From Schumannella luteola (GTDB taxonomy: Bacteria > Actinomycetota > Actinomycetes > Actinomycetales > Microbacteriaceae), in assembly GCF_013408685.1 (NCBI RefSeq), contig NZ_JACBZY010000001.1, positions 124,001-188,000 of the forward strand: a stretch of 64,000 bases of DNA, read 5' to 3'. Numbering within the stretch: position 1 is the stretch's first letter; each line of letters begins with the position of its first letter. The translations under genes were made by a program, and so were the position numbers. The notes beneath the pieces are model-generated. The model saw nothing but the letters and a program-made list of their open reading frames with translations, made no database searches and was not told where the DNA came from. Positions 1 to 7,500 of this stretch are shown piece by piece.

Positions 1-670
1 CTTGCCGTCGCGCAGCACGCTGGCGGAGTCGCAGATCGCCGTGACCTCGCGCAGGAAGTGCGAGACGAAGACGAAAGTGACGCCGTCCTGCTGCAGCTCC
101 TGCACCTTGTCGAAGAGCCGGCGGATTGCCGAGCCCTCGAGCTGCACCGTGGGCTCGTCGAGCAGCACGATGCGGGTGCCGGCGTCGAGCGCCTTCGCGA
201 TCGTGAGCATCTGGCGTTCCTCGATCGGGGCATCCGACAGCAGCGAGCGCGGGTCGAGGTCGATGCGCCACTCGGCGAGGATGCGCTCCGCCTCGTTCTG
301 CATCGTGCGCCACGACACCGACGGCCCGTTGCCGGGCAGGCGCCCGGCGAACAGGTTCTCGGCGATCGTGAGGTTCGTGAACACCGAGGGGCGCTGGTAG
401 ACGCAGGCGACGCGCTGCTGCCAGGCCTTGGCGTCGGCGGCGGGCGGCGCATCCTCGCCGAAGAAGCGCACGGCTCCCGTGTCGGGCGTCTCGAGCCCGG
501 TGATCATGCGCAGCAGCGTGGACTTTCCGGCGCCGTTGCGCCCGATCAGCCCGTGCACCTGGCCCGGGAGGATCGAGACGGAGACGTCCTGCAGCGCCTT
601 CGTCGCACCGTAGGTCTTGCTGACGCGATCGATCTGGATCGCGGGCACGGTGGTGGATGGGGTCGTCATG
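1..670 (-). CDS. Sugar/polyol ABC transporter ATP-binding protein (partial, cut by left edge)
   Basis: This is the N-terminal 223 residues of an ATPase energising import of a sugar or polyol at the inner face of the membrane. The ATG at 670-668 opens a frame with Walker A GRNGAGKST at residues 43-51, a Q-loop region (VYQRPSVF), a degenerate signature region (EERQMLTIAKAL) typical of carbohydrate ABC ATPases, and Walker B VLLDEPT. Family members are usually about 500 residues with two cassettes, so the second cassette should lie outside the window. It starts 28 nt after the stop of the lipoprotein gene upstream, so the two are almost certainly one operon. The permease is presumably further left. 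The substrate cannot be read from the sequence; the shared operator with the polyol-type MFS gene suggests a polyol or pentose. Confidence 0.9.
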
Positions 671-698
671 ACGTCTCCGTCTCGCTTCCGGTCGGAGG

Positions 699-1760
699 TT
701 ACTTCGAGGCGCCGAAGGCCTCGAGGGCGAACTTCTTGTTGCCCCAGAGCTCCGGGTCCTCGACGTTGTCCTTAGTCACGACGGGCGTCGGGAGCAGGTC
801 GACGAGGTTGCCCTTGCGCTTCTCGATGACGCTGCCGTGGTCGGTCTTGCCTTCCTTGAACTTCTCGCCCTTGATCGCGCGAACGAGGTAGTCGGCGCCG
901 TAGTCGATGTAGTCGGTCATCGGCTGCGCGACGGCGGCGTCGAGGTAGCCGTCGCGGATGGCCGTCATCGCCATCGGGCTCGCATCGACGGAGACCTGCA
1001 CGATGTGGCCCTCCTCGCCGACCGGCACGAGCTTGCCGAGCGACTTGAGCGTGTCGAGGATCGTCGGGAAGAAGGTCGCGTCGCTCTGGTTGTAGATGCC
1101 CGCGATGTTGTCGTACTGGTTGAGCGCCGTCTCGATGCCGGTCGCGGCCTTGGCCGGGTCCCACTCGGTGGCGACGTTGACGAGCTTCACGTCGGGGTAC
1201 TTCTTCTTCATGCAATCGTTGAAGCCGTTGGTGCGGTCACGGCCGTTGGAGGTGACGGGGTCGCCGTCGAGGGTGATCACGGCCGATCCGGCCTTGACGC
1301 GCTTGCCCATCTCCTCGCAGGCGAGCTCGCCCATGTGCACGTTGTCGGCGCGCACGATCATCGCGATGTTGCCCGAGGCGGGCGCCTCGTCGATCGCGAC
1401 GATCGGCACGTTCTGGTCGTTCGCGTACTCGATCGCGGGAACGATCGCGTCGGCGTCGCCGACGGAGATCACGAGGCCCTTGGCGCCCTTGTTGATGAGC
1501 GTCTGGATGTCGGTGATCTGCTGCGCGGGGTCGCGGTCGGCGTTGGTCGCCGGGATCGTCGCGTAGCCGAGCTTCTTGAAGCGCTCCATCGAGCCGACGT
1601 TCTCGGCGTTCTGGAACGGGTCGGTGTGCGGCTGGGAGTAGCTCAGCTGGGTGTCGGCCGGCTTGGCGTCGCCGCCGGCGGCGGCTCCCGTCGAGCAGCC
1701 GGCCAGCAGGAGAGCGCCGACGCCCAGGACTGCCGCCCCCGTGATTGCCGTGATTCGCAT
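699..1760 (-). CDS. Substrate-binding lipoprotein of sugar ABC transporter
   Basis: A 353-residue extracellular solute-binding protein that captures the substrate of the adjacent ABC importer. The start at 1760 is chosen because the protein then opens with a lipoprotein signal (MRITAITGAAVLGVGALLLAGC, cleavage before Cys in LAGC) and is preceded by AGAGGAAG. The longer in-frame start at 1877 would place 39 arginine-rich residues before the signal. The body resembles the ribose/galactose-binding (periplasmic binding protein 4) fold: an early ITDIQTLINKGAKGLVIS segment and a hinge-region VQVSVDASPMAMTAIRDG. It is first gene of an operon with the ATPase at 670. A TGTACG-N7-CGTACA operator lies 70 nt upstream. 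Substrate unknown. Confidence 0.93.
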   Translation of the reverse strand: MRITAITGAAVLGVGALLLAGCSTGAAAGGDAKPADTQLSYSQPHTDPFQNAENVGSMERFKKLGYATIPATNADRDPAQQITDIQTLINKGAKGLVISVGDADAIVPAIEYANDQNVPIVAIDEAPASGNIAMIVRADNVHMGELACEEMGKRVKAGSAVITLDGDPVTSNGRDRTNGFNDCMKKKYPDVKLVNVATEWDPAKAATGIETALNQYDNIAGIYNQSDATFFPTILDTLKSLGKLVPVGEEGHIVQVSVDASPMAMTAIRDGYLDAAVAQPMTDYIDYGADYLVRAIKGEKFKEGKTDHGSVIEKRKGNLVDLLPTPVVTKDNVEDPELWGNKKFALEAFGASK

Positions 1761-1829
1761 TGCAGACTTCCTCTCTGAAGTAGCAAGACACGTACGCGAT
1801 CTCCGTTGAGCCGGCAACACCGCGCGGTC

Positions 1830-1848
1830 TGTACGTCTTGTCCGTACA
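1830..1848. promoter_or_regulatory. Operator copy 1, TGTACG-N7-CGTACA
   Basis: Inverted repeat upstream of the ABC lipoprotein gene. The arms TGTACG (1830-1835) and CGTACA (1843-1848) flank seven bases. A nearly identical site lies before the MFS gene (3359-3377): over 21 bp only two spacer positions differ. This points to one regulator for both transport units; its gene is not in the window. Confidence 0.7.
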
Positions 1849-2014
1849 GAAAGTACAGCATCTGCACATCCGTGCAAGACAGGCAGTGCGGTCTACCCCA
1901 GTTCGTGACCGAACCGTGGCCGAGCAGCCGCCGGAAATGCAGAACGTCCGGCGGTCGCGCCACACGACCGCCGGACGTTCCGGCCTTGCTTCAGGGCGTC
2001 GGACGCCCGGGTTC
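1849..2014. other. Intergenic, possible hairpin after the MFS gene
   Basis: Space between the MFS stop and the ABC promoter. It holds GACCGCCGGACGTTCCGG (about 1967-1984) facing AACGTCCGGCGGTC (about 1942-1955), an inverted repeat of GACCGCCGGACGTT/AACGTCCGGCGGTC. This probably forms the terminator hairpin of the MFS gene. No gene seen. Confidence 0.55.
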
Positions 2015-3322
2015 TCACGCCGAGGTGAGGTCCTTCACGACCGGCGCGCCGAGGCGCTTGGCCTGGCCCGGGTCCTGGTCGGTGCGCAGTACCAGGGTGA
2101 CGATCGCGCCGACCACGTAGAGGCCCGCGAACACCCAGATGAGCGCCGTGATGTTCGCCACGCCGCCGAGCAGGGCGACGAGCGCCGGGCCGACGAAGGC
2201 CGAGAGGCCAGCGGCGAGGGTGTAGACGGCGAGGGCGCTGCCCCGGTCCTCGACCTTGACCATCGAGGGCACGAGGGCGGTCAGCGGCACGAAGCCGGCC
2301 AGGCCGATGCCGAAGACGGCCCAGCAGATCACGGTGACCCAGAAGTTCGGTCCGATCGCGAGCGGCACGTAGTAGAGCGCCAGCACGCCGACGGCGCACA
2401 TGACGCAGCCGAACCAGGTGACCGTGCGCTTCCAGCCGAAGCGGTCGCCGATGATGCCGAAGAACAGGTTCGCGAAGATGTTCGCGGTGTAGACGATCGT
2501 CACGATCAGCAGGTAGTTCTCCTGCGTGAAGCCGACCTGCTTGACGAAGAAGAACGGCGCGACCACGAAGAGCGCGAAGTTCGGCGTCGTGTTCACGAGG
2601 CGCACGAAGGCGCCGGCCGCGACGCGCTTGTCGCGCCAGAGGATCGTGAGGCCCTTCGCGAGCTCCGACATCGCCCCGGCCGAATCCGGCTGGGTCGGGC
2701 CGGCGTGACGCAGGTCGCGCACGCCGAAGAAGGCGATCAGCAGACCGGCGGCGACGATGACCGTCGCGAGCCAGAAGGTGCCCGTCTCGCCGATGTGCGG
2801 GATCGTCCAGCTGGCGACGAGCGAGCCGATCGTGGGCAGGCCGGCGCCGAAGACGAACCAGAACCATCCGACGCTCGAACCGCGCTGGTGCGCCGGCGTC
2901 GCCGTGTTCAGCCACACCAGGAAGGCGTAGGCGAAGAAGGGGTACCCGATGCCGCGCAGGGCGTAGGCGACGATCGCGAGCCAGGTCACGTGCGCGCCGA
3001 TGCCGACCGCGAGGAACACGATCTCGAGCACGACCCAGGCGATGCCGCCGATCAGCATGACGCGGCGCGGGCCGAGGATGCTCGACAGGGTTCCGGCGAA
3101 CCACGACCCGATCGCGACGAAGATGCCGTAGAGGCTGATCGTGATGGCGGCCGCGTTCTCGGAGAGCCCCGGCTGCTCGGCCAGGAACGTCGAGAGGTAG
3201 TTCGACTCGACGCCGTCGCCGATCATGAACAGCAGCACGCCGACGAAGCCGAGGAACAGCGGCGCCGGGATCCCCACCCGGTCGAGGAGTCGCGCGGCAG
3301 CGTTGCCCGAGCGCTCGGTCAT
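2015..3322 (-). CDS. MFS transporter, polyol permease type (RbtT/DalT/CsbX-like)
   Basis: A 435-residue, roughly 12-helix major facilitator that probably imports a pentitol such as ribitol or arabinitol. The opening after the start (GIPAPLFLGFVGVLLFMIGDGVE) is the pattern I associate with the RbtT/DalT/CsbX polyol carriers; this assignment is from recall of the family, not a search. The start at 3322 is preceded by AAGGGAGATG, a good ribosome site, and avoids the 11 extra residues of the upstream in-frame start at 3355. It is transcribed alone. Its promoter carries operator copy 2, so it should respond to the same signal as the ABC system to its left. MFS membership is secure, polyol specificity is moderate. 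Confidence 0.85.
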   Translation of the reverse strand: MTERSGNAAARLLDRVGIPAPLFLGFVGVLLFMIGDGVESNYLSTFLAEQPGLSENAAAITISLYGIFVAIGSWFAGTLSSILGPRRVMLIGGIAWVVLEIVFLAVGIGAHVTWLAIVAYALRGIGYPFFAYAFLVWLNTATPAHQRGSSVGWFWFVFGAGLPTIGSLVASWTIPHIGETGTFWLATVIVAAGLLIAFFGVRDLRHAGPTQPDSAGAMSELAKGLTILWRDKRVAAGAFVRLVNTTPNFALFVVAPFFFVKQVGFTQENYLLIVTIVYTANIFANLFFGIIGDRFGWKRTVTWFGCVMCAVGVLALYYVPLAIGPNFWVTVICWAVFGIGLAGFVPLTALVPSMVKVEDRGSALAVYTLAAGLSAFVGPALVALLGGVANITALIWVFAGLYVVGAIVTLVLRTDQDPGQAKRLGAPVVKDLTSA

Positions 3323-3358
3323 GAAGCATCTCCCTTGATTGCGAGGAAACCGCATCCT

Positions 3359-3377
3359 TGTACGGCTTGTACGTACA
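3359..3377. promoter_or_regulatory. Operator copy 2, TGTACG-N7-CGTACA
   Basis: Arms TGTACG (3359-3364) and CGTACA (3372-3377), 37 nt upstream of the MFS start codon, nearly identical to the site at 1830-1848. The rest of the 316-base gap 3323-3638 shows no gene. Confidence 0.7.
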
Positions 3378-3638
3378 GACTACACATGCCGGTCAAAGCG
3401 GATGCGCACGCGGCCGACGGAGGATCATCCCCCGACCGGCACCTCGCCACCAAGCCCGCGATCGGGGCACGACAGCGCGGTCTGGTACCGGCGCGTCGGC
3501 GCTTCGAGGGGCGGGCTCGACGGACGACCGCGACAGCCGTCGATGCGGCACCGGGTCTCGAAGGAGTATCGTGCGACCGGTGCGCCCTCTCGCGTGCGCG
3601 ACCCGATATTTCCTCGCCCGAACGCAGAAGCAGGTGAC

Positions 3639-4274
3639 GTGAGCTCTTCGACCTTCGCGATCGTCGCGCGCCTCGACGCCGACCGCGCCGACGCCGACGA
3701 CCTGACCACCGCCCAGCGCATCGTGCGCGACGTGGTCGACTACATGGTCGCGCTCGGCGCCCGCTTCGACACGGTCGCCCGAGCCGAGGCCGGAGTGCCG
3801 GCGGATGCGGCGACCGCCTCGGTCGATCACGTCACCCCGGCGAGCACCTCCCCCGCCACCGGCGCCCACCGCTTCGAGATCGACGCGAGCGGCGACCGCG
3901 CCCGCTTCCTCGCGATCGGCATGGTGGAGCTGTCGTCGGCGCTCAGCACCGCCGGCGCCCGCGTGCGCGGCCTCATCGAGCGTCACCGCTGGCAGCCCGA
4001 CGACGACGGTCGCGACGTGATCGCGCCGATCATGGAGGCGCTGCAGCGCCTCGGCGCGACCATCGCGAGCGACACCGCTTCGGCGGACGCAACCCCCGGT
4101 TCAGTCGGCGGTGCCGGCACCGCCGCGGTCCCGGTCGTGAGCGGCACCGCCGCATCCACCGCCGACCGCTCGTGGATGCCCGACCTCGACCTCGTGCCCG
4201 TGCAGTCGCTGCTCGAGGCCGTGCGTCGTCGCCTCGACCTCACCTCGCTCAGCTGGGTGCGCCCGGCCTACTGA
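3639..4274 (+). CDS. Hypothetical protein, 211 aa
   Basis: I do not recognise this protein. From the GTG at 3639 it reads VSSSTFAIVARLDADRADA and continues as a mostly helical, acidic N-terminal half, then an Ala/Thr/Gly-rich linker (about residues 150-180), then a C-terminal helix ending in LTSLSWVRPAY. No signal peptide or membrane segment is visible. Codon use (GC-rich third positions) supports coding from here; upstream in the same frame the translation becomes Arg/Pro-rich and non-protein-like, which is why the GTG was preferred. The ribosome site (AGCAGG) is weak. It stands alone on the plus strand, divergent from the MFS gene and 126 bp before the PLP enzyme. Confidence 0.7.
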   Translation: MSSSTFAIVARLDADRADADDLTTAQRIVRDVVDYMVALGARFDTVARAEAGVPADAATASVDHVTPASTSPATGAHRFEIDASGDRARFLAIGMVELSSALSTAGARVRGLIERHRWQPDDDGRDVIAPIMEALQRLGATIASDTASADATPGSVGGAGTAAVPVVSGTAASTADRSWMPDLDLVPVQSLLEAVRRRLDLTSLSWVRPAY

Positions 4275-4400
4275 GCCCGTCTCGACCCGTCGAGCCGCGA
4301 TACCCCGCGCGGCGGCCGCAGGCGTCGGCGAGCCACGACCGCCGAAGCGGACCGCTCCCCGTGTACGGCGCGACGCCCGCGAGGTGCCAGAGTTGACCCG

Positions 4401-5483
4401 ATGAGCACCTCAGCCGCCGAACCCCTGCACCCCGCCACCGCCGCCGTCGTGGCCGGGCGCCCCGAGCCGGTCGCCGACGCGCCGCTCAACACCCCCGTCG
4501 TCTTCGCCTCGACCTTCGTCGGGGGCGGCGACCTCGAGTACGGCCGCTTCGGCAACCCGACCTGGACGGCGCTCGAAGACGCCATCGGCGCTCTCGAGGG
4601 CGGCGACGCGCTCGTCTTCGCCTCGGGCATGGCCGCCACCAACGCGGTGCTCGCGACCCTGCCGGTCGGCACCAAGGTCGTCGCCCCGACGCACGCCTAC
4701 CTCGGCTCGCTCACGCAGCTCGACGAGGGTCAGGAGCGCGGCGCGCTGACCCGGGTCTACGTCGACATCTCCGACACGGATGCGGTGATCGCCGAGCTCG
4801 ACGACGCCTCCGTGCTCTGGATCGAGTCGCCCACCAACCCCGCCCTCGAGGTCGCCGACCTGGCGACGCTGCTCGCCGCCGCCCACGCGAAGGGCGTGCT
4901 GACCGTCGTCGACAACACCTTCGCGACGCCGATCCTGCAGCGTCCGCTCGAGCTCGGCGCCGACGTGGTGCTGCACTCGGCCACCAAGTTCCTCTCCGGC
5001 CACAGCGACGCCGTGCTCGGCGCGCTTGTCGTGCGCGACGCCGAGCTGAAGGCGAAGCTCGTGAGCCGCCGCACCATCCTCGGTGCGACGGCCGGCCCGA
5101 TGGAGGTCTACCTCGTGCTGCGCGGCCTGCGCACGCTGGCGCTGCGCGTCGAGCGCGCGTCGGAGAACGCGGCCGCCCTCGTCTCGCGACTCGCGAGCCA
5201 CCCTGCGCTGACCGAGCTGCGCTACCCGGGCTTCGGCGCGATCATCGCCCCGGTCTTCGCGGATTCCGCGACCGCCGAGCGCTTCGTCGCCGCCGCACGC
5301 CTGGCCCGCTTCGCGACCAGCCTCGGCGGAGTCGAGACCACCCTCGAGCGCCGCCGCCGCTGGTCGGGCGAGGTCGCGACGATCCCCGAGGGGCTCGTGC
5401 GCATCTCGGTCGGCATCGAGCACATCGACGACCTCGCGGCCGACCTGACGCGGGCGCTCGACGCGGCGGCCGCCGGGGCCTGA
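4401..5483 (+). CDS. Cystathionine gamma-synthase / gamma-lyase family PLP enzyme
   Basis: A 360-residue fold-type I PLP enzyme of sulfur amino acid metabolism. It shows SGMAATNAVLA (phosphate-binding loop, residues 75-85), Asp171 in VVDNTFATP and the Schiff-base lysine Lys196 in LHSATKFLSGHSDA. Gamma-synthase (methionine synthesis from O-acyl-homoserine) and gamma-lyase cannot be separated by eye. The protein is slightly shorter than the usual 380-400 residues. An AGAGT hexamer ends 7 nt before the ATG, so the transcript may be leaderless (cAGAGT-N7-ATG). Two long palindromes follow the stop codon; the same palindrome family follows the methionine importer at 41264. Confidence 0.9.
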   Translation: MSTSAAEPLHPATAAVVAGRPEPVADAPLNTPVVFASTFVGGGDLEYGRFGNPTWTALEDAIGALEGGDALVFASGMAATNAVLATLPVGTKVVAPTHAYLGSLTQLDEGQERGALTRVYVDISDTDAVIAELDDASVLWIESPTNPALEVADLATLLAAAHAKGVLTVVDNTFATPILQRPLELGADVVLHSATKFLSGHSDAVLGALVVRDAELKAKLVSRRTILGATAGPMEVYLVLRGLRTLALRVERASENAAALVSRLASHPALTELRYPGFGAIIAPVFADSATAERFVAAARLARFATSLGGVETTLERRRRWSGEVATIPEGLVRISVGIEHIDDLAADLTRALDAAAAGA

Positions 5484-5544
5484 CCCCCTGCGCTGCACCC
5501 TGCGCGGCGCTCCCCGCGACGCGACTCCGCCCCGCATGCTCCCC

Positions 5545-5600
5545 GAGTTGCCCACTTCGGTCGGGTCGGGCTGTCGTAACCCGGGCGAACTGGGCAACTC
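5545..5600. repeat. Palindromic repeat family F1, copy 1
   Basis: 56-bp imperfect palindrome with ends GAGTTGCCCA (5545-5554) and TGGGCAACTC (5591-5600); the inner arms CTTCGG/CGAAC pair less well. It lies 62 bp after the PLP enzyme stop and 27 bp before copy 2. There is no T-tract, so it is not a classical intrinsic terminator. Confidence 0.8.
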
Positions 5601-5627
5601 GACGGCATCCATGACCCGGGTGATCCT

Positions 5628-5683
5628 GAGTTGCCCACTTCCGCGGCGTGCCGGCCTCGGGATCCCGCGGAACTGGGCAACTC
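5628..5683. repeat. Palindromic repeat family F1, copy 2
   Basis: 56-bp palindrome. The left arm GAGTTGCCCACTTCCGCGG (5628-5646) pairs with 5665-5683 at 18 of 19 positions; the one mismatch is the C after GAGTTGCCCA. The arm is almost identical to that of the third copy at 41360, while the loop sequence differs. Confidence 0.85.
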
Positions 5684-5751
5684 GGGAGTGCGATGAGTGC
5701 GGGGTGCACGCGATGCAGGTCGACGCGGCGGGAGCTCCCAGGGGGCGTCGG

Positions 5752-5757
5752 TAGCGT
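5752..5757 (+). promoter_or_regulatory. Putative -10 (TAGCGT) for DUF3817 gene
   Basis: TAGCGT fits the actinobacterial TANNNT -10 pattern and sits 41 nt before the GTG of the DUF3817 gene, which has its own ribosome site GGAAAGGA at 5782-5789. Confidence 0.4.
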
Positions 5758-5797
5758 GGATGCGCCGCCTGACGCCCTCCCGGAAAGGACCGCGCCG

Positions 5798-6250
5798 GTG
5801 ACCTCACCCGCAGCTCCCGACACGACATCCACCTCGACCGCGCCGCCGCCCGACGGCACGCCCCGCGGTGCGCTGAGCCGGCTCGTCGCCCCGGGCAATT
5901 CGCCCGCGCGGGTCAGCCGCCTCGGCCGCGTCTTCATCGCGATCGCGACGCTCGAGGCCGTGACCTGGGCGGGCCTGCTCGTCGGCATGTTCCTCAAGTA
6001 CGTGACCGAGACGACCGACCACGTCGTGACCGTCTTCGGCACGGCGCACGGCGGGGCGTTCCTCGTCTACGGGGCACTCTCGATCGTGTGCGCGATCGCG
6101 TTCCGCTGGCGCTGGTGGGTCACGCTGCTCGCGCTGGCCGCGGCGGTTCCGCCGCTCGTGACCGTGCCGCTGGAGCTGTGGATGCGACGCCGCCGGCTGC
6201 TGCACCGGGAGCCGGCGGGAGCATCCACCTCGCTCGGGTCGCCCGCCTAG
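5798..6250 (+). CDS. DUF3817 family small membrane protein
   Basis: A 150-residue integral membrane protein of unknown function. The DUF3817 pattern is seen in FIAIATLEAVTWAGLLVGMFLKY, followed by the conserved GTAHGGAFLVYGALSIV helix and a third helix (WWVTLLALAAAVPPLVTVPLELW), ending in an Arg-rich tail. The first 45 residues are Pro/Thr/Ala-rich and probably cytoplasmic. The GTG at 5798 is chosen for the GGAAAGGA site 8 nt upstream; the longer frame from 5648 runs through the F1 palindrome. The gene converges on the SRPBCC gene, overlapping its end by 4 bp. Confidence 0.8.
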   Translation: MTSPAAPDTTSTSTAPPPDGTPRGALSRLVAPGNSPARVSRLGRVFIAIATLEAVTWAGLLVGMFLKYVTETTDHVVTVFGTAHGGAFLVYGALSIVCAIAFRWRWWVTLLALAAAVPPLVTVPLELWMRRRRLLHREPAGASTSLGSPA

Positions 6251-6786
6251 CTCGACTCCGCGGCACCGACCTCGGCACCGCCGACCTCGGCGACCAGCCG
6301 GGCGACGGTCTGCTGCCATCCGGGTCGCATCGCACTCAGCAGGTCGCGCGCCACGTGCTCGTCCATATGCACGGGGAAGTCGACGTCGAGCGTGAGCAGG
6401 GTGCCCGTCACCCCCTCGACCTCCGCGTCGGCGAAGGTCAGCGTCGTGACCGGGGCGTCGTCGATCGCGGGGCCGGCGAGCTCGGGCCATCCGCCGACCG
6501 CGCCGAAGACGAACACGAGCCGCTCGTCGGGCACGATCTCGCGGTAGACGCCGCCGGTCACGTAGCGCGTGTCGGCGTCGATGATCATCAGCTGCCGCCA
6601 GGCGCCGCCGACCCGCAGGTCGACCTCGATCGGCTCAGACGGCCGCGGTTGCTGATCATTGAAGAACCAGTCGAGGTGGGCCGGGTCGGTCCAGGCGCGG
6701 AAGACGCGCTCGCGCGGCACCGGGAAGCGCCAGGTGAGCGTGAAGCCACGGCGCTCGGCGGTGGATGCGGGGGTCTGGTCGGACAT
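6247..6786 (-). CDS. SRPBCC (AHSA1-type) domain protein
   Basis: A 179-residue START-like protein with a hydrophobic ligand cavity; the ligand is unknown. Family features are FTLTWRFPVPRERVFRAWTDPAHLDWFF at residues 15-42 and the C-terminal GWQQTVARLVAEV helix. It begins 1 nt after the ArsR stop (TGACATG), so it is translationally coupled to that regulator. ArsR-AHSA1 pairs are a common two-gene cassette in actinobacteria; the SRPBCC member may modify or bind the compound sensed, but this is inference. Confidence 0.9.
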   Translation of the reverse strand: MSDQTPASTAERRGFTLTWRFPVPRERVFRAWTDPAHLDWFFNDQQPRPSEPIEVDLRVGGAWRQLMIIDADTRYVTGGVYREIVPDERLVFVFGAVGGWPELAGPAIDDAPVTTLTFADAEVEGVTGTLLTLDVDFPVHMDEHVARDLLSAMRPGWQQTVARLVAEVGGAEVGAAESS

Positions 6787-6787
6787 G

Positions 6788-7129
6788 TCACTGCTCCTTC
6801 GCGGTGGTTGAGGTGGATGCCCGCAGCTGAGCGTCGAGTCGCGCGAGGCGGGACCCGAAGAAGCGCCGGTACGGCTCCATCCACGCGTCGGCGTCGGCGA
6901 GCGCGGCCGGCTCGAGGCGGCAGGGGCGCCAGCGGGCGTCGCGTCCGCGGCTGATGAGGCCGGCGCGCTCGAGCACCTTCAGGTGCCGCGAGATCGCGGG
7001 CAGGCTGATGTCGTGCGGGGCGGCGAGCTCGGTCACGGTCGCCTCGCCCTCGACGAGGCGCGCGAGCATCGCGCGCCGGGTCGGATCGGCGAGAGCGGCG
7101 AAGGTGCCGCTGAGTGCATCGTCGGTCAT
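6788..7129 (-). CDS. ArsR-family transcriptional regulator
   Basis: A 113-residue winged-helix repressor. It shows the ArsR core FAALADPTRRAMLARLVEGEATVTELA followed by the recognition helix ISLPAISRHLKVLERAGLI and the wing RDARWRPCRL. There is no metal-binding CxC motif in the alpha-3 helix, so it is unlikely to sense arsenic or cadmium. The start at 7129 has GAGGACG as ribosome site. It leads the operon with the SRPBCC gene and has an inverted repeat TTAAC-N6-GTTAA just upstream, consistent with autoregulation. Confidence 0.92.
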   Translation of the reverse strand: MTDDALSGTFAALADPTRRAMLARLVEGEATVTELAAPHDISLPAISRHLKVLERAGLISRGRDARWRPCRLEPAALADADAWMEPYRRFFGSRLARLDAQLRASTSTTAKEQ

Positions 7130-7140
7130 CGCGTCCTCAT

Positions 7141-7156
7141 TTAACGAATGTGTTAA
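7141..7156. promoter_or_regulatory. Likely ArsR operator TTAAC-N6-GTTAA
   Basis: Perfect 5-bp arms in an AT-rich patch 12 nt upstream of the arsR start codon, a typical position for ArsR autoregulation. The patch stands out from the surrounding very GC-rich DNA. Confidence 0.6.
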
Positions 7157-7254
7157 GTATGCTCGCGATGTGGACCGTGTCAAGGGCGCGCGGACCGGTC
7201 CACTCCCCCGCGATCGGCCCGCCGCGCGCAACGCGAGCGCAACCGATGCCGCCC

Positions 7255-7260
7255 TAGGCT
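7255..7260 (+). promoter_or_regulatory. -10 hexamer TAGGCT of a leaderless MFS transcript
   Basis: TAGGCT followed by 6 nt and the GTG at 7267, which would put the transcription start on the start codon itself. This GTG appears to be the ancestral start of the MFS gene downstream. Confidence 0.55.
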
Positions 7261-7266
7261 CGGACG

Positions 7267-7374
7267 GTGAGCGCAGCGACAGGTTCCGGCGACGGACCCG
7301 TCGCAACCGGCGGGGCATCGATGCCGAACAGCTGGCTCCGCGTCGCGCCCATCGTCGTCGGGCTGGCGCTGTGA
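7267..7374 (+). pseudogene. Orphaned ancestral 5' end of the MFS gene (copy A)
   Basis: From GTG 7267 the frame reads VSAATGSGDGPVATGGAS, then MPNSWLRVAPIVVGLAL, and stops at TGA 7372-7374 after 35 residues. WLRVAPIV is the same sequence that opens the intact MFS protein, so this looks like the original N-terminus, cut off by a downstream tandem duplication. The stop overlaps the next copy's GTG (7371-7373) as GTGA. Confidence 0.6.
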
Positions 7375-7500
7375 TCGACGCGCGGCACCCCGGCGGCTGG
7401 CTCCGCGTCGCGCCCATCGTCATCGGGCTGGCGCTGTGATCGACGCGCGGCACCCCGGCGGCTGGCTCCGAGTCGCGCCCATCGTCATCGCTCTCGCCTG
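7336..7500 (+). repeat. 65-bp tandem duplication of the MFS start region
   Basis: The segment starting GTGATCGACGCGCGGCACCC occurs at 7371 and again at 7436, a 65-bp period, and its second half (GGCTGGCTCCGCGTCGCGCC) also occurs at about 7331, giving three copies of the WLRVAPIV coding stretch. Because 65 is not a multiple of 3, copies A and B each end in TGA, overlapping the next GTG. Copy B therefore encodes a 22-residue peptide (7371-7439). Confidence 0.85.

Noticed and set aside
1838-3637. A 599-codon plus-strand frame opposite the MFS gene
   Set aside because: Composition is His/Glu/Asp/Arg-rich shadow sequence; the minus strand encodes a clear MFS protein.
7321-7374. Independent small protein beginning MPNSWLRVAPIV
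   Set aside because: Better explained as a remnant copy of the MFS N-terminus produced by tandem duplication.
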